From: DASZTV01 sp035550655
Lineage (GTDB): Bacteria > Actinomycetota > Actinomycetes > JAFAQI01
Reading direction: 5' to 3'
DNA: 64,000 nucleotides
NCBI GenBank assembly: GCA_035550655.1
Contig: DASZOU010000027.1
Span: 62,001 to 126,000, forward strand
In this document: one piece after another, positions 8,707-17,758 of the stretch
Layout of the letters: every line of letters begins with the position of its first letter
Numbering within the stretch: position 1 is the first letter of the stretch
Made by a program: the position numbers and the translations under genes
Notes under the pieces: generated by a model
Told to the model about the DNA's origin: nothing
The model's input: the letters and a program-made list of their open reading frames with translations, nothing else
Databases searched by the model: none

Positions 8707-10056
8707 CTAGGCGTGGGTCGTCAGCGGGACCGGACGGGCCAGACTCCAGCTGAAGGTCTCGGGGAAGTCGGCCAACCCCACCGGCGTCGCAACCTCTTCG
8801 ACCGTCATGCCGCCGCGGTCAGCGGCATCGCGCAGCGCCGCTCGGTCGAAGTCCCAGAGCCTCATCGCGTTGCCGCCGAGCATCGCGCGGACGTCCGACT
8901 CGGGCAGGCCGCTGAAGATGTGCCGCACGACCTCGCGATGCACGGGAACCGCGCCTTCGAGGTGGGGGTAGTCGGCGCCCCACATCAGCTTGTCCACCCC
9001 GACCTCATGGCACATCTCCGCCTCGTACCGCTTCATCAGCGACCCGGCGAGGTACACGTGCCGCTCGACGTACTCGGCCGGCCGCAGCTTCAGAGCGGAC
9101 CGCACCGGCGCGCCGCCGTGCGTGTCGAAGAACGACTCCATGTCGCGCACCAACGACGGCAGCCACTGCACGCCGTTCTCGGCCATGACGACCTTCAGGT
9201 TGGGATGGCGATCGAAGACGCCGCCGAAGATCATGAACCACAACGGCCTGCGAGTGAACACGAAGACCTCGTAGAGCCCGAGCATGCCGGCGTGCGCATC
9301 GTCGTAGAGGTACTTCGAGTCGGTCGCCATGCCCGACGCGCCGGTGTGGAAGTTGAGGACGATGCCAAGGTCCTCGCACGCCGACCAGAACGGCTCGTAG
9401 TAGTCCGCGGCGTAGCCGGGAAGCTTCGCGCGCACTGACATCGCCGGCATCATCACGCCGCCGAAGATGCCGTTGTCACGAGCCCACGACAGCTCCTCGA
9501 TGGCGCGATCGAGATCGTGCAGATCGATCGGCATCACGCCTGCCCGCCGGCCCTTTGCCGCGTTGCAGAAGTCGGCGAGCCAGCGGTTGTACCCGTGCAG
9601 CGCGGGCCACACGACGTCGAGTCCCTCAGCCGTCGCCGAACCGAGGTACATCGCCGGGGAGATGCCGCCCGCGAGGATCGGACCCGGGTAGGAGACCTCG
9701 GCCTGGATCCCTTGCTCCTCGAGGACCGCCAGCCGCTTGCCGTCGGCGTCGCCCGCGAACACCCAGTCCGCGCTGTACCGCGACAACCACTCGGCGGTGG
9801 CGTTGATGTCGACGCCCATTCCGGCCAGCCGACGCGCCGCCGTGGCACGCACCGGGTCCGGATCGTCGATCGGTCCCGGGTCGTGACCGCCGAGCATGGA
9901 CATCGCGGTCGATGACAGGTCGCCGAAGACAGCGACCGCATCTCGGTGCGCGGGGTCGACGTAGCTGAGGAACTGGTCGAGATCGTCAGGCGCGGCGTGG
10001 GCGTCGGCAGACACCACGACGTACGGCCGGCCGGCTTCGTCCCCCTGAGCAGACAT
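8707..10056 (-). CDS. Amidohydrolase-2 family metal-dependent hydrolase
   Basis: The 449-aa protein belongs to the COG2159 TIM-barrel group (decarboxylases and hydrolases related to ACMS decarboxylase). The N-terminal strand VVSADAHA supplies a metal-binding DxH-type motif. NFHTGASG contains a further His ligand, VVMAENGVQWLP is the typical barrel strand near residue 290, and WGADYPHLEG carries the catalytic Asp. In actinobacteria these enzymes often work in degradation of aromatic or lipid compounds; the substrate here is unknown. It is a single-gene unit. Confidence 0.85.
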   Translation of the reverse strand: MSAQGDEAGRPYVVVSADAHAAPDDLDQFLSYVDPAHRDAVAVFGDLSSTAMSMLGGHDPGPIDDPDPVRATAARRLAGMGVDINATAEWLSRYSADWVFAGDADGKRLAVLEEQGIQAEVSYPGPILAGGISPAMYLGSATAEGLDVVWPALHGYNRWLADFCNAAKGRRAGVMPIDLHDLDRAIEELSWARDNGIFGGVMMPAMSVRAKLPGYAADYYEPFWSACEDLGIVLNFHTGASGMATDSKYLYDDAHAGMLGLYEVFVFTRRPLWFMIFGGVFDRHPNLKVVMAENGVQWLPSLVRDMESFFDTHGGAPVRSALKLRPAEYVERHVYLAGSLMKRYEAEMCHEVGVDKLMWGADYPHLEGAVPVHREVVRHIFSGLPESDVRAMLGGNAMRLWDFDRAALRDAADRGGMTVEEVATPVGLADFPETFSWSLARPVPLTTHA

Positions 10057-10131
10057 GCAGGCAGCGTACGGCGCTGCGGCAGCCCCGGCTATGAGGCCTC
10101 GACCGCCGCCTTCCTTCTCCCGCGGGGTTCG

Positions 10132-10881
10132 CTACTGCAGCGCCCAGACGACGTGCACCGACTCGCTCACGGTCTGCTTGCCGGGATTCACGGGGATCGA
10201 CGCCGATGGCGCCGCGGTGCCCGCGCCGGTGGCACCGTTGCTGGGCGCCGGGACGTGCTGGACCTGTGAGGTGTGCGACGTCGCGCGGATCTGCTCCACC
10301 CGGCCGAGCTGCCGGCCGGCGAGCCCGGCGTACTGCTCCGCCGCTGCCTTCGCGTCGTCGAAGGCCTTGGTACGCGCCTGCGCTTCGTACTTGCCGCGGT
10401 TGGAGATCGTGAGCACCGAGTCCTCGATCGTCAGGTCGTTGCCTCCAGCCGCCGACGCCGCGTCGAGCGCCTTGCCGGCGGTGTCGAGCGGGTGCATGCG
10501 CGCCGTGATGTCCTCGTCCGCGCGATAGCCGGTCACCTGCCCGTGCCGGTCGTACGCCGGACCAACCGACAACCCTGAGGTCTGGATGTCCTTCGACGCC
10601 ACGCCGTTCGCCTCGAGCGCGTTGATGACGTCCGTCGCGACCTGGCCGGCGCCATCCAGCGCGTCCTGCGCGGAGGCGCGCTTCGCGTGCGCGTCGAGGT
10701 CACTGACCAAGGTGTCCGGTGTCGCCTTGACGCTGCCGTGCCCGGAGACGCTGACCGTGTCGTTGGAAGCCGACGCGCTCGAAGCGGCGGCAGGGGCGGC
10801 GGCAACGACGAGCCCGCCGAGGATCAGGGTTGCGGCTGCTGCAGCGGTCGGGGTCCGGCCGCGGCGAAAGCGAGTCAGCAT
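10132..10881 (-). CDS. Secreted SIMPL-domain protein
   Basis: An ATG at 10881 was chosen because GGAGG lies 7 nt upstream, giving 249 aa; an open extension upstream lacks such a site. The N-terminus is a signal peptide with a hydrophobic Ala/Leu/Val core and cleavage near AAASSAS. The rest is the SIMPL (DUF541) fold: VSVSGHGSVKATPDT, then a domain with YRADEDITAR and a C-terminal strand SVHVVWAL. Members are periplasmic or secreted oligomers of unclear role, some linked to oxidative stress. It is preceded on this strand by a T-tailed terminator, so it is transcribed alone. Confidence 0.85.
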   Translation of the reverse strand: MLTRFRRGRTPTAAAAATLILGGLVVAAAPAAASSASASNDTVSVSGHGSVKATPDTLVSDLDAHAKRASAQDALDGAGQVATDVINALEANGVASKDIQTSGLSVGPAYDRHGQVTGYRADEDITARMHPLDTAGKALDAASAAGGNDLTIEDSVLTISNRGKYEAQARTKAFDDAKAAAEQYAGLAGRQLGRVEQIRATSHTSQVQHVPAPSNGATGAGTAAPSASIPVNPGKQTVSESVHVVWALQ

Positions 10882-10950
10882 GGGGTACCTCCGTGGGAGT
10901 CGTTGCTGGTCAGACGCGACGGCGCGTCGCCCGGTTTCATCGCAACAGCG

Positions 10951-10981
10951 AAAAAGCCCGAGCGACAGGGGCAATCGGGCT
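10951..10981 (-). terminator. Intrinsic terminator of the gene at 11017-11412
   Basis: Read on the minus strand, AGCCCGA (10981-10975) pairs with TCGGGCT (10961-10955) around a 13-nt loop, and TTTTT follows directly at 10955-10951. It lies 36 bp after the stop of the upstream hypothetical gene and before the SIMPL gene. Confidence 0.75.
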
Positions 10982-11016
10982 AGTGGACGGCAAAAACGAC
11001 GAGCGGCAGGAACGAG

Positions 11017-11412
11017 CTACCGCTTGAACGGGTCGCGCGACGGCGGGTCCTTCAGTTCGGCTCGCGAACAGGTGTCGAGGGTCAGCCCGGCGTAGCCGAG
11101 TGCGTCGTTGCAGAGCGAGTCGACGGTCCAGCCGCGCTTGCTGCCATGGTCGGTCACGGTGACGCGGTAGATGGTGATGTCATACCTGGTCGGGGCGCCG
11201 TACGCCGTGGCGATCGTGCCGACCAGCATCGAGGATCCGGCCATCCCGCCCGGGCCGTCCCATGGCTTGTCGAACCGCTGCCACAAGCCGGGGTTGACGA
11301 TCCACACGCCGCCGTTGGCGACGTCGAGGCGGGCCAGCTCGTCGACCACGAGCTGTGCTTCGGCCTGCTTCAGCACAGCAGCCGGGCGGATCACCCTGCT
11401 GGTCTCAGCCAC
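11017..11412 (-). CDS. Conserved-looking hypothetical protein
   Basis: The product has 131 aa with no signal peptide. The pattern is mixed alpha/beta: an N-terminal helix AVLKQAEAQLVVDELARL, a central segment with GGVWIVNPG, and a C-terminal part with two cysteines in SLCNDALGYAGLTLDTC. Codon use is typical of the core chromosome and the gene has its own terminator, so it is real. No family was recognised. Confidence 0.55.
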   Translation of the reverse strand: MAETSRVIRPAAVLKQAEAQLVVDELARLDVANGGVWIVNPGLWQRFDKPWDGPGGMAGSSMLVGTIATAYGAPTRYDITIYRVTVTDHGSKRGWTVDSLCNDALGYAGLTLDTCSRAELKDPPSRDPFKR

Positions 11413-11659
11413 ATCCCCCTCCCGTCACCTCTGGGGTAGCAGTCGACGCACGCTATACCGTGCCGCGGCTGCGCCGTCGCGAGCCCACAACTTACGCCGC
11501 CAACATGCCCGGCGCGGACACCAGCCGGAGGCTGCGGATGACCCGGGCTTGTCGTCATATATCGACACCATCCCTAGGCCATGCAGCGGTATGAGTTCGG
11601 CCATCGGGAGCAGCGGCGTCACCTGACCGGGCCGGATCCGCCGCAGGTACGGTTGCGGC

Positions 11660-11851
11660 GTGAGAATCCAGACCGACACCGACCGGTGCACGGGGCACGG
11701 GATCTGCGAGTCGATCCTCCCTGCCGTCTTCGAGGTCGGCGACGACGGTCTGGTGCACCTCAGCGGGGCGGAGCTCACCGAAGACCTGCGCCCGTTGCTC
11801 GAGTCGGCCGTTGCGGAGTGCCCCTCGCAGGCGCTCAGCCTCGAAGGCTGA
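11660..11851 (+). CDS. [3Fe-4S]-type ferredoxin
   Basis: The 63-aa protein starts with GTG. It has the short single-cluster ferredoxin pattern: C10 in DRCTGHGIC, C16, and C55 in ECPSQAL, with the second cluster cysteine replaced by His/Gly as in P450-type [3Fe-4S] ferredoxins. It lies 3 bp before a ferredoxin reductase gene, so the two form an electron-transfer pair. The likely acceptor is a cytochrome P450, such as the one encoded at 38230-39516. Confidence 0.9.
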   Translation: MRIQTDTDRCTGHGICESILPAVFEVGDDGLVHLSGAELTEDLRPLLESAVAECPSQALSLEG

Positions 11852-11854
11852 GCC

Positions 11855-13108
11855 GTGCCGCACACCGCGGGCGGCGACCCGCACCTGGTCATCGTGGGCG
11901 CTTCCCTCGCCGGCGTTAGAGCCGCGGAGAGCGCGCGTCGAAGCGGTTTCGGGGGAGCGATCACCCTTCTCGGCGCAGAGGCTCACCCGCCCTATGACCG
12001 GCCACCGCTGTCCAAGGAGTTCCTCACGGCGGGGCAGGAGCCGGCACCGACACTGTTGCGCGACGAGTCGGTGCTGCGCGAGCTCGACATCACATTGCGT
12101 CTCGGCACCCGGGCGACGGGATTGGACACCTCCGCGCGCATCGTCCGCACCGACAGCGGTGAGGTTCGCTACAGCTCGCTGGTGATCGCGACTGGTGCCT
12201 CTCCGCGCACCTTGCCCGGGGCGGAACGGCTCAGCGGCGTGCACGTGCTGCGCACCATCGATGACGCGCGCGCCATCCGCTCCGCCCTCGACGCGGGTGC
12301 CCGAACCGTCGTCGTGGGTGCCGGGTTCATCGGTTCGGAGATCGCGGCATCGGCACGGGCCCGCGGCTGCGAGGTCACCGTCGTCGAAGCGCTACCGACC
12401 CCACTCGCGCGGCCGGTCGGCGAGACCATGGGGCGCGTTCTCGCCTCGCTCCACGAACGCAACGGAACGACGCTCCGGGTCGGGGTGGGCGTCGAAGGGC
12501 TCGAGGGCGAGGACTCGGTGCGAGCAGTGCGACTCGCCGACGGCACGCGCATCGATGCGGAGCTCGTGGTCGTCGGAATCGGCGTGGTCCCCAACACCGG
12601 GTGGCTCGAGGGTTCCGGGCTCGAGATCGGCGACGGCGTGGAGTGCGACGAGACGCTGTGCACCGGCGTCCCCGGCGTCTACGCAGCCGGGGACATCGCA
12701 CGCTGGCAGAACCCGACGTTCGGCACCCGGATGCGCCTCGAGCACTGGACGATCGCTGCCGAACAAGGTGGCGTCGCCGGGCGCAACGCCGCCGACCCGG
12801 GCAGCGCGACACCGTTCGAAACGGTGCCGTACTTCTGGTCGGACTGGTACGGCAAGCGGATCCAGTTCGTCGGCATCGCCGCCGAGGTCGACGAGATCGC
12901 GACAGTGGCCGGCGACCTCGACGGCGAGACGTTCATCACCCTCTATCGACGAGGTGACCGGCTGATCGGCGCGCTCGGGCTGGAACAGCGCTCGCAGATC
13001 ATGAAGTACCGAGCGATGCTGGCCGGCAGCACCTCATGGGATGACGCGCTCGCCTTCGCAGCGGAACGTGCCGCGAAGCTCGCCGCGAAAGCCGCAGAGT
13101 TGGCCTGA
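11855..13108 (+). CDS. FAD-dependent ferredoxin reductase
   Basis: The 417-aa flavoprotein transfers electrons from NAD(P)H to a ferredoxin. The FAD-binding Rossmann motif LVIVGASLAGVRAAE is near residue 11, and the NAD(P)H motif VVVGAGFIGSEIA near residue 151. CTGVPGVYAAGDIA, the second FAD contact, is near residue 268. The C-terminal domain with LEHWTIAAEQG is typical of rubredoxin and P450-type reductases. The GTG start follows the ferredoxin stop by 3 bp. The gene is convergent with the peptidase gene, with 1 bp between the stop codons. Confidence 0.92.
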   Translation: MPHTAGGDPHLVIVGASLAGVRAAESARRSGFGGAITLLGAEAHPPYDRPPLSKEFLTAGQEPAPTLLRDESVLRELDITLRLGTRATGLDTSARIVRTDSGEVRYSSLVIATGASPRTLPGAERLSGVHVLRTIDDARAIRSALDAGARTVVVGAGFIGSEIAASARARGCEVTVVEALPTPLARPVGETMGRVLASLHERNGTTLRVGVGVEGLEGEDSVRAVRLADGTRIDAELVVVGIGVVPNTGWLEGSGLEIGDGVECDETLCTGVPGVYAAGDIARWQNPTFGTRMRLEHWTIAAEQGGVAGRNAADPGSATPFETVPYFWSDWYGKRIQFVGIAAEVDEIATVAGDLDGETFITLYRRGDRLIGALGLEQRSQIMKYRAMLAGSTSWDDALAFAAERAAKLAAKAAELA

Positions 13109-13109
13109 G

Positions 13110-15188
13110 TCACCCAGCCGGGTGCAGGTGGCGATGCAAGAAGTCGACCTGCAACAGCAGCAGGTTCTCCGCCACCGTCTCTTGTGGCGTCATGTGCGTA
13201 ACACCGGTCAGCGGCAGCACGCTGTGCGGGCGACCGCTGTCGGTCAGCCGCTGCGAGAGGCGCAACGTGTGGGCGGCGACAACGTTGTCGTCGGCGAGAC
13301 CGTGGATCAGCAGCAGTGGCCGTGACAGCGTCGGCGCGTCGTCGAGCAGCGAACACGACTGGTACGCCGCCGGCTGCTGCTGCGGCGTACCGAGATACCG
13401 CTCTGTGTAGAAGGTGTCGTACAGCGCCCAGTCCGTGACCGGCGCGCCGGCGATAGCGGCGTGAAAGACGTCCGGCCGGCGCAGCACCGCGAGCGCCGCT
13501 AGCCAGCCGCCGAACGACCAGCCGCGAATCCCGACCCTCGTGAGGTCGAGGTCGGGCTCGATCTCGGCGGCCGCATGGAGCGCGTCGACCTGGTCTTCGA
13601 GGACGGGCCCCGCGACGTCGAGGTGGATGGCGCGCTCCCAGTCCGGGTCGCGGCCAGCCGTGCCACGGCCGTCGACGACAAGCACGGCGAACCCTTGGTC
13701 GGCAAGCCACTGCGGTTCGAGCCACGCCGCCCGCGCCGACACGACGCGCTGGGCGTGAGGCCCGCCGTATGGATCGACCAGCACCGGGAGCTTGGTGCCG
13801 GCGACGTGGTCGCGGGGCAGCAACAACCCGCCCCGCAGCGACCGGGTGCCGAGCGTCAGCATCCGCACCTCGGGCACCAGCGGCGGCGCCAGGGCCAACG
13901 ACGTCAGCTCAACTTCGCGACCGGCCGCGTGGATGACCGCTCGGTTGCCGAACCGGTCAAGACCCGCCGAGACGACGACCACCGTCCCGGCTGCGGCCAC
14001 CGCCCGGTGGACGCCCGGCGTGACAGCGATGGCAACAACCTCGGAGCCGTCGAATCGGTAGACGCCCATCGAGGTTGAGTCACCGACCGACGCCGTGAAG
14101 ACGGGGCCGCTCTCATCCGCCCCCACGACGGCGTGGACGTACATCGAGTCCGGGGTGAGGCGGGTGGCCGCGGCGAACAGGCCGCGAACGCCGTCCACGT
14201 CGGCGATCCGCAGCACGTGGTCGCCGTACCAGGCCGGGACTCCGTCGAACAGCTCCACCCACACCGAGTCCCCGTCGACGTGCCGCTCGACGGTGCCGCC
14301 GGTCCCGACGTCGACCTCGAGGATGCGCATCTCGCGCTGGTCGCGGCTCATGACCGCGATCAGCGGCGGCTTGCCCCCGGTCCAGTGCACGCGGCCGAGG
14401 TACGGCGACCGCTCGCGGTCCCACTCGATCTCGCGGCGGCTGCCGTCGAGGCCGAGCAGCCACAACGTGACCTCCGCGTCCGCCGTTCCCGCGGCCGGGT
14501 AGCGCACCGCCGTGGGTGGCCGGTCAGGATGGGCGGGGTCCGCGATCCACCACTGGGCGACGGGCGCCTCGTCGACTCGCGCGGCGAGCAGCGCCGTGCC
14601 GTCCGGCGCCCACCAGAAGCCGCGGTGCCGGTTCATCTCTTCTGCGGCGACGAACTCAGCCCGGCCCCAGCTGACCGTTTCAGCGTCGTCAGCGGCGACC
14701 GTCCGCTCGTCACCCCCGCCGACCGCCACGACGCGAAGCGCGCGCCCCTCGACGTACGCCACCCACCGGCCGGTCGGGTCCGGGCGCGGGTCGAAGCATT
14801 CCGTCGCGGTCCCGACCTCCCGCACGGCGCGAGCATCGACGTCGGCGACACAAAGCCGGCCACCCTGTGCGAACGCCACGATCCGGCCGGCGTCGTCAGC
14901 GGCGTACGCAACGACGCCTACCGCGCCCTCGCGCAGTCGTTCCCGCCGGGCGCGCTCGGCGGCGGTGAGCTCGGCGTCGGCGCTCGAGTCGACGACCGCG
15001 CGTTCCACCCCGTCAGCAAGGTCCACGACCCACAGGCCGGTCCGCGCGTCGTCGCCGGCAGCCGCCCGCAGAAACAGCACCCGCGCGCCGGCTGCGCAGA
15101 TGGTGAAGGTGCGCGGCTCGCCGAGAGTGAAACGCTGCGTCCGCGCCCGCAACCGCGGGAAGGACTCCCTGCTCGACGGCTCCGGCAC
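13110..15188 (-). CDS. S9 (DPP IV / prolyl oligopeptidase) family serine peptidase
   Basis: The 692-aa protein has a long N-terminal beta-propeller region (about residues 40-430) and a C-terminal alpha/beta-hydrolase domain. The nucleophile is S558 in GIRGWSFGGW. The oxyanion strand VDPYGGPHAQ precedes it, and the final catalytic His is in LPLTGVTHM. No signal peptide is visible, so it is probably cytosolic and trims Xaa-Pro or similar peptides. The GTG start is tentative. Confidence 0.88.
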   Translation of the reverse strand: MPEPSSRESFPRLRARTQRFTLGEPRTFTICAAGARVLFLRAAAGDDARTGLWVVDLADGVERAVVDSSADAELTAAERARRERLREGAVGVVAYAADDAGRIVAFAQGGRLCVADVDARAVREVGTATECFDPRPDPTGRWVAYVEGRALRVVAVGGGDERTVAADDAETVSWGRAEFVAAEEMNRHRGFWWAPDGTALLAARVDEAPVAQWWIADPAHPDRPPTAVRYPAAGTADAEVTLWLLGLDGSRREIEWDRERSPYLGRVHWTGGKPPLIAVMSRDQREMRILEVDVGTGGTVERHVDGDSVWVELFDGVPAWYGDHVLRIADVDGVRGLFAAATRLTPDSMYVHAVVGADESGPVFTASVGDSTSMGVYRFDGSEVVAIAVTPGVHRAVAAAGTVVVVSAGLDRFGNRAVIHAAGREVELTSLALAPPLVPEVRMLTLGTRSLRGGLLLPRDHVAGTKLPVLVDPYGGPHAQRVVSARAAWLEPQWLADQGFAVLVVDGRGTAGRDPDWERAIHLDVAGPVLEDQVDALHAAAEIEPDLDLTRVGIRGWSFGGWLAALAVLRRPDVFHAAIAGAPVTDWALYDTFYTERYLGTPQQQPAAYQSCSLLDDAPTLSRPLLLIHGLADDNVVAAHTLRLSQRLTDSGRPHSVLPLTGVTHMTPQETVAENLLLLQVDFLHRHLHPAG

Positions 15189-15233
15189 GACCGCCAGCCT
15201 ATGAACCCCGGCGGCCAGCGGGCTGGCTTCCAG

Positions 15234-17534
15234 TTAGGAAAGCCCCGCCCGAGTCTGCGATGCCGGCTCGGCCGGCCCTGGGTACGGCGTCGGAATCGCG
15301 CCGTCGGAATTGCTGTCGACAAGCCGGGACAGGGCCCCCGGCAGCGAGCCGGTGTGGACGACGTCCAGCCGCTGCGTAGCGCGAGTGAGGGCGACGTACA
15401 GGTCACGCAGGCCGCGCTCACCTTCGGTCAGCCAGCTGGCCGGCTCCACCACCACAACGGCGTCGAACTCCAGCCCCTTCGCGTCGCCCACCTCGAGCAC
15501 GGCAATGGGGGCGTCGAGACCCGCCGCGCCGACGCCGACCTGTCCGGGACAGCGCTCGGCGAGCGTGGTCCGCATCGACTCGAAGTCAGCCGCCGAGGTG
15601 AGCACGGCGAGCCGACCGTCCCCGATCGTGTCGCGCGCCGACGCCACCGTGTCGGCAACCAGGTCCGCCAGGGACTCGCCGGCGAGGACCCGGTGGGACA
15701 GCGGCGGGATTCCGGCAGCTCGCACCGAGGAGGGCGGGACCGCCGTGGGATCGGCCGCGGCGAGCACGTCCGCGGCCACCGCCATGATCTCGCTCGGGGT
15801 GCGGTAGTTGACGGTGAGCTCGCGGATCTCCCATCGCTCAGGGGCCACCGCATCGAGGGTGTCCGCCCACCGGCGGGTCCCCCACGGCGATGCCAGCTGG
15901 TCCACGTCGCCGACGACGGTCATCGACCGGATCGGGCAGCGGCGGACCAGCATCCGCCACGCCATCGGCGAGAGCTCCTGCGCCTCGTCGAGGATGAGAT
16001 GGCCGAACTCCCAGTCCGGATCGCCGGCCGCACGCTCGGAGATCGTCAGGCCGCCGGAGCCGGGCGCACCGAACCGCTCGGCAAGCGCATCCGCGTCGAC
16101 CTGCCCCTGGTAGCCGCTGGCCGCGATCGCCTCCTGCGCGTAGATCTTCTCCAGCCGCAGCCGCCGGCGCTCGGCGGCGACGCGCAGCACCTCTTCGGGA
16201 TCGCCGAGCAGGGCCCACGCCTCGTCGAGCAGCGGCACGTCACCTGCCGTCCACGGCGCATCCGGGTGGCGAACCAGCAGCTCCTGCTCGCGTCGGCTCA
16301 GCAGGTCGCGGCCGGCCTCGGCCAGCCCGGCGGCGGTGAACAGCTCACCGATCAGATCAGTCATCGTGAGCCGCGGCCAGCAGGCGTCGATGACGGCGCG
16401 GAACTCCTCCGACTGCATGAGCGTCCGCACGACCTTGCGGTCGTTGGCCAGCTCGGGGTCCGTGGCGGCTACGCGCCCCATGACGGTGCGCAGCACGTTC
16501 TTGGCGAACAGGTACCGCGCGCGGTTGTGCCGGCGCCGACTCCGACGGGCACGGGCACGGGCGGCGGCGAGGTCCGCGGGATACAGCGTGATCTCGAGGT
16601 CCTCGACCTCCACCCTCATCGGCTCCGACGGCACGCGCTGGCGGGCCGCGACGGCGGCTGCCACCAGCTTCGTCATCCGCAGATCTGCCTTGAGCCGCGC
16701 GACCTCCAACGAGTCGCGCCCGCCGACCTTGATCCCGGGGAGCAGGCCTTCGAGCGTCGAGAGCAGCACGCCGGTCTCGCCCAGCGAGGGCAGCACCTGC
16801 TCGATGTAGCGGAGAAAGGTCGAGCCCGGCCCGACGACCAGAACGCCGTTGCGGGCGAGTCGCTCCCGTCGCGTGTAGAGCAGGTACGCCGCGCGGTGCA
16901 GTGCGACCGCGGTCTTGCCGGTGCCCGGCCCGCCTTGAACGACCAGCACGCCGGTGGGGTCGGCGCGGATGACCCGGTCCTGCTCCGCCTGGATGGTCGC
17001 CACGATGTCGCGCATCCGCCCGGTGCGGCTCTCGGTCAGCGCGGCGAGGAGCGCACCGCCGCCGCCGAGGGTCTCGCGGTCAGCCGCGCTCAGCTCGTCC
17101 ACGTCGAAGACGTCGTCCTCGACGTCCAGGACATCTCGGCCCCGCGTCCGCAGGTGCCGGCGGCGTACGACACCCAGGGACTCCGCCGGGGTCGCGCGGT
17201 AGAACGGCTCGGCGGCGGGCGCCCGCCAGTCCACGAGGATCGAGTCGTGGCGCTCGTCGGTGAGCCCGATCCGCCCGATGTAAAGGCGGTCACCGCCGGT
17301 CATGTCGAGGCGGCCGAAGCACAGACCGGGTTCGACGGCGTCGAGCTGCGACAACCGCTCCTGATACATCACCGCGAACAGATCGCGCTCGCTGCGGTTC
17401 TGGTGAGTGCCGGACGCGCCGCGGCCGAGGACCTCTTTGAGCCGGCCCCGAGTCTGCTCCCGAAGCTCATCGAGGCGCGCGTAGAGCTCGGCGACGCGCG
17501 CCTGCTCCCGGGCGACCTCGGAGTTTCGGGACAT
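15234..17534 (-). CDS. HelD/HelR-like superfamily 1 ATPase that recycles RNA polymerase
   Basis: The 766-aa protein starts with a charged coiled coil (EQARVAELYARLDELREQTR) like the arm HelD proteins insert into RNA polymerase. The Walker A motif GGPGTGKT is at residues 201-208, followed by the family-typical HRAAYLLY. The DExx motif is ILDEAQELSPMAW, and VVGDVDQLAS and NYRTPSEI are helicase motifs III-IV. The C-terminal motif is YVALTRATQRL. In actinobacteria such proteins release stalled polymerase, and one branch (HelR) confers rifamycin tolerance. Which branch this one belongs to needs a tree. The ATG at 17534 is preferred over upstream GTG codons. Confidence 0.85.
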   Translation of the reverse strand: MSRNSEVAREQARVAELYARLDELREQTRGRLKEVLGRGASGTHQNRSERDLFAVMYQERLSQLDAVEPGLCFGRLDMTGGDRLYIGRIGLTDERHDSILVDWRAPAAEPFYRATPAESLGVVRRRHLRTRGRDVLDVEDDVFDVDELSAADRETLGGGGALLAALTESRTGRMRDIVATIQAEQDRVIRADPTGVLVVQGGPGTGKTAVALHRAAYLLYTRRERLARNGVLVVGPGSTFLRYIEQVLPSLGETGVLLSTLEGLLPGIKVGGRDSLEVARLKADLRMTKLVAAAVAARQRVPSEPMRVEVEDLEITLYPADLAAARARARRSRRRHNRARYLFAKNVLRTVMGRVAATDPELANDRKVVRTLMQSEEFRAVIDACWPRLTMTDLIGELFTAAGLAEAGRDLLSRREQELLVRHPDAPWTAGDVPLLDEAWALLGDPEEVLRVAAERRRLRLEKIYAQEAIAASGYQGQVDADALAERFGAPGSGGLTISERAAGDPDWEFGHLILDEAQELSPMAWRMLVRRCPIRSMTVVGDVDQLASPWGTRRWADTLDAVAPERWEIRELTVNYRTPSEIMAVAADVLAAADPTAVPPSSVRAAGIPPLSHRVLAGESLADLVADTVASARDTIGDGRLAVLTSAADFESMRTTLAERCPGQVGVGAAGLDAPIAVLEVGDAKGLEFDAVVVVEPASWLTEGERGLRDLYVALTRATQRLDVVHTGSLPGALSRLVDSNSDGAIPTPYPGPAEPASQTRAGLS

Positions 17535-17644
17535 CGATCCAGTCTGCACCTTCTGCACCACTGGATTCCGTTGGTCTGTGATTCACGTCTCAGCTGAGCG
17601 GGGAATCGCCGGACTCACCCGTAACCGTTCTTGATTGCTGATGG

Positions 17645-17682
17645 TTACTTGCGGGTAACCTTTATTTGTTACCGGTGGGTAG
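17645..17682. promoter_or_regulatory. Two tandem TTAC-N6-GTAA operator-like palindromes upstream of the acyl-CoA dehydrogenase gene
   Basis: TTACTTGCGGGTAA (17645-17658) and TTACCGGTGGGTAG (17669-17682) are two copies of the same dyad, 24 bp apart, about 77-114 bp before the start codon. A further GTAACC lies at 17621-17626. Paired dyads on one face of the helix (about two turns) are typical of TetR-family repressors of fatty-acid degradation genes; the regulator is not in this window. Confidence 0.6.
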
Positions 17683-17693
17683 CCGATAACAGG

Positions 17694-17721
17694 TCGTCCG
17701 GCCTGAATCGTCCGGCCTGAA
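17694..17721 (+). repeat. Tandem 14-bp duplication in the leader of the acyl-CoA dehydrogenase gene
   Basis: TCGTCCGGCCTGAA occurs twice without a gap (17694-17707 and 17708-17721). It lies just downstream of the two operator-like dyads and 37 bp before the ATG. It looks like a recent slippage duplication. Confidence 0.7.
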
Positions 17722-17758
17722 CAGGCGCCCAACCGCCCGGCACAGGGAGTGAGCAGCA

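Noticed and set aside
11550..11567. TGTCG-N8-CGACA dyad upstream of the ferredoxin gene
   Set aside because: The 5-bp arms are too short to claim a site in a high-GC genome without further support.
14133..17597. A plus-strand open frame of about 1,150 codons opposite the S9 peptidase and HelR-like genes
   Set aside because: It is antisense to two well-supported genes, is Arg/Gly/Ala-rich with no fold pattern, and results from high GC third positions.
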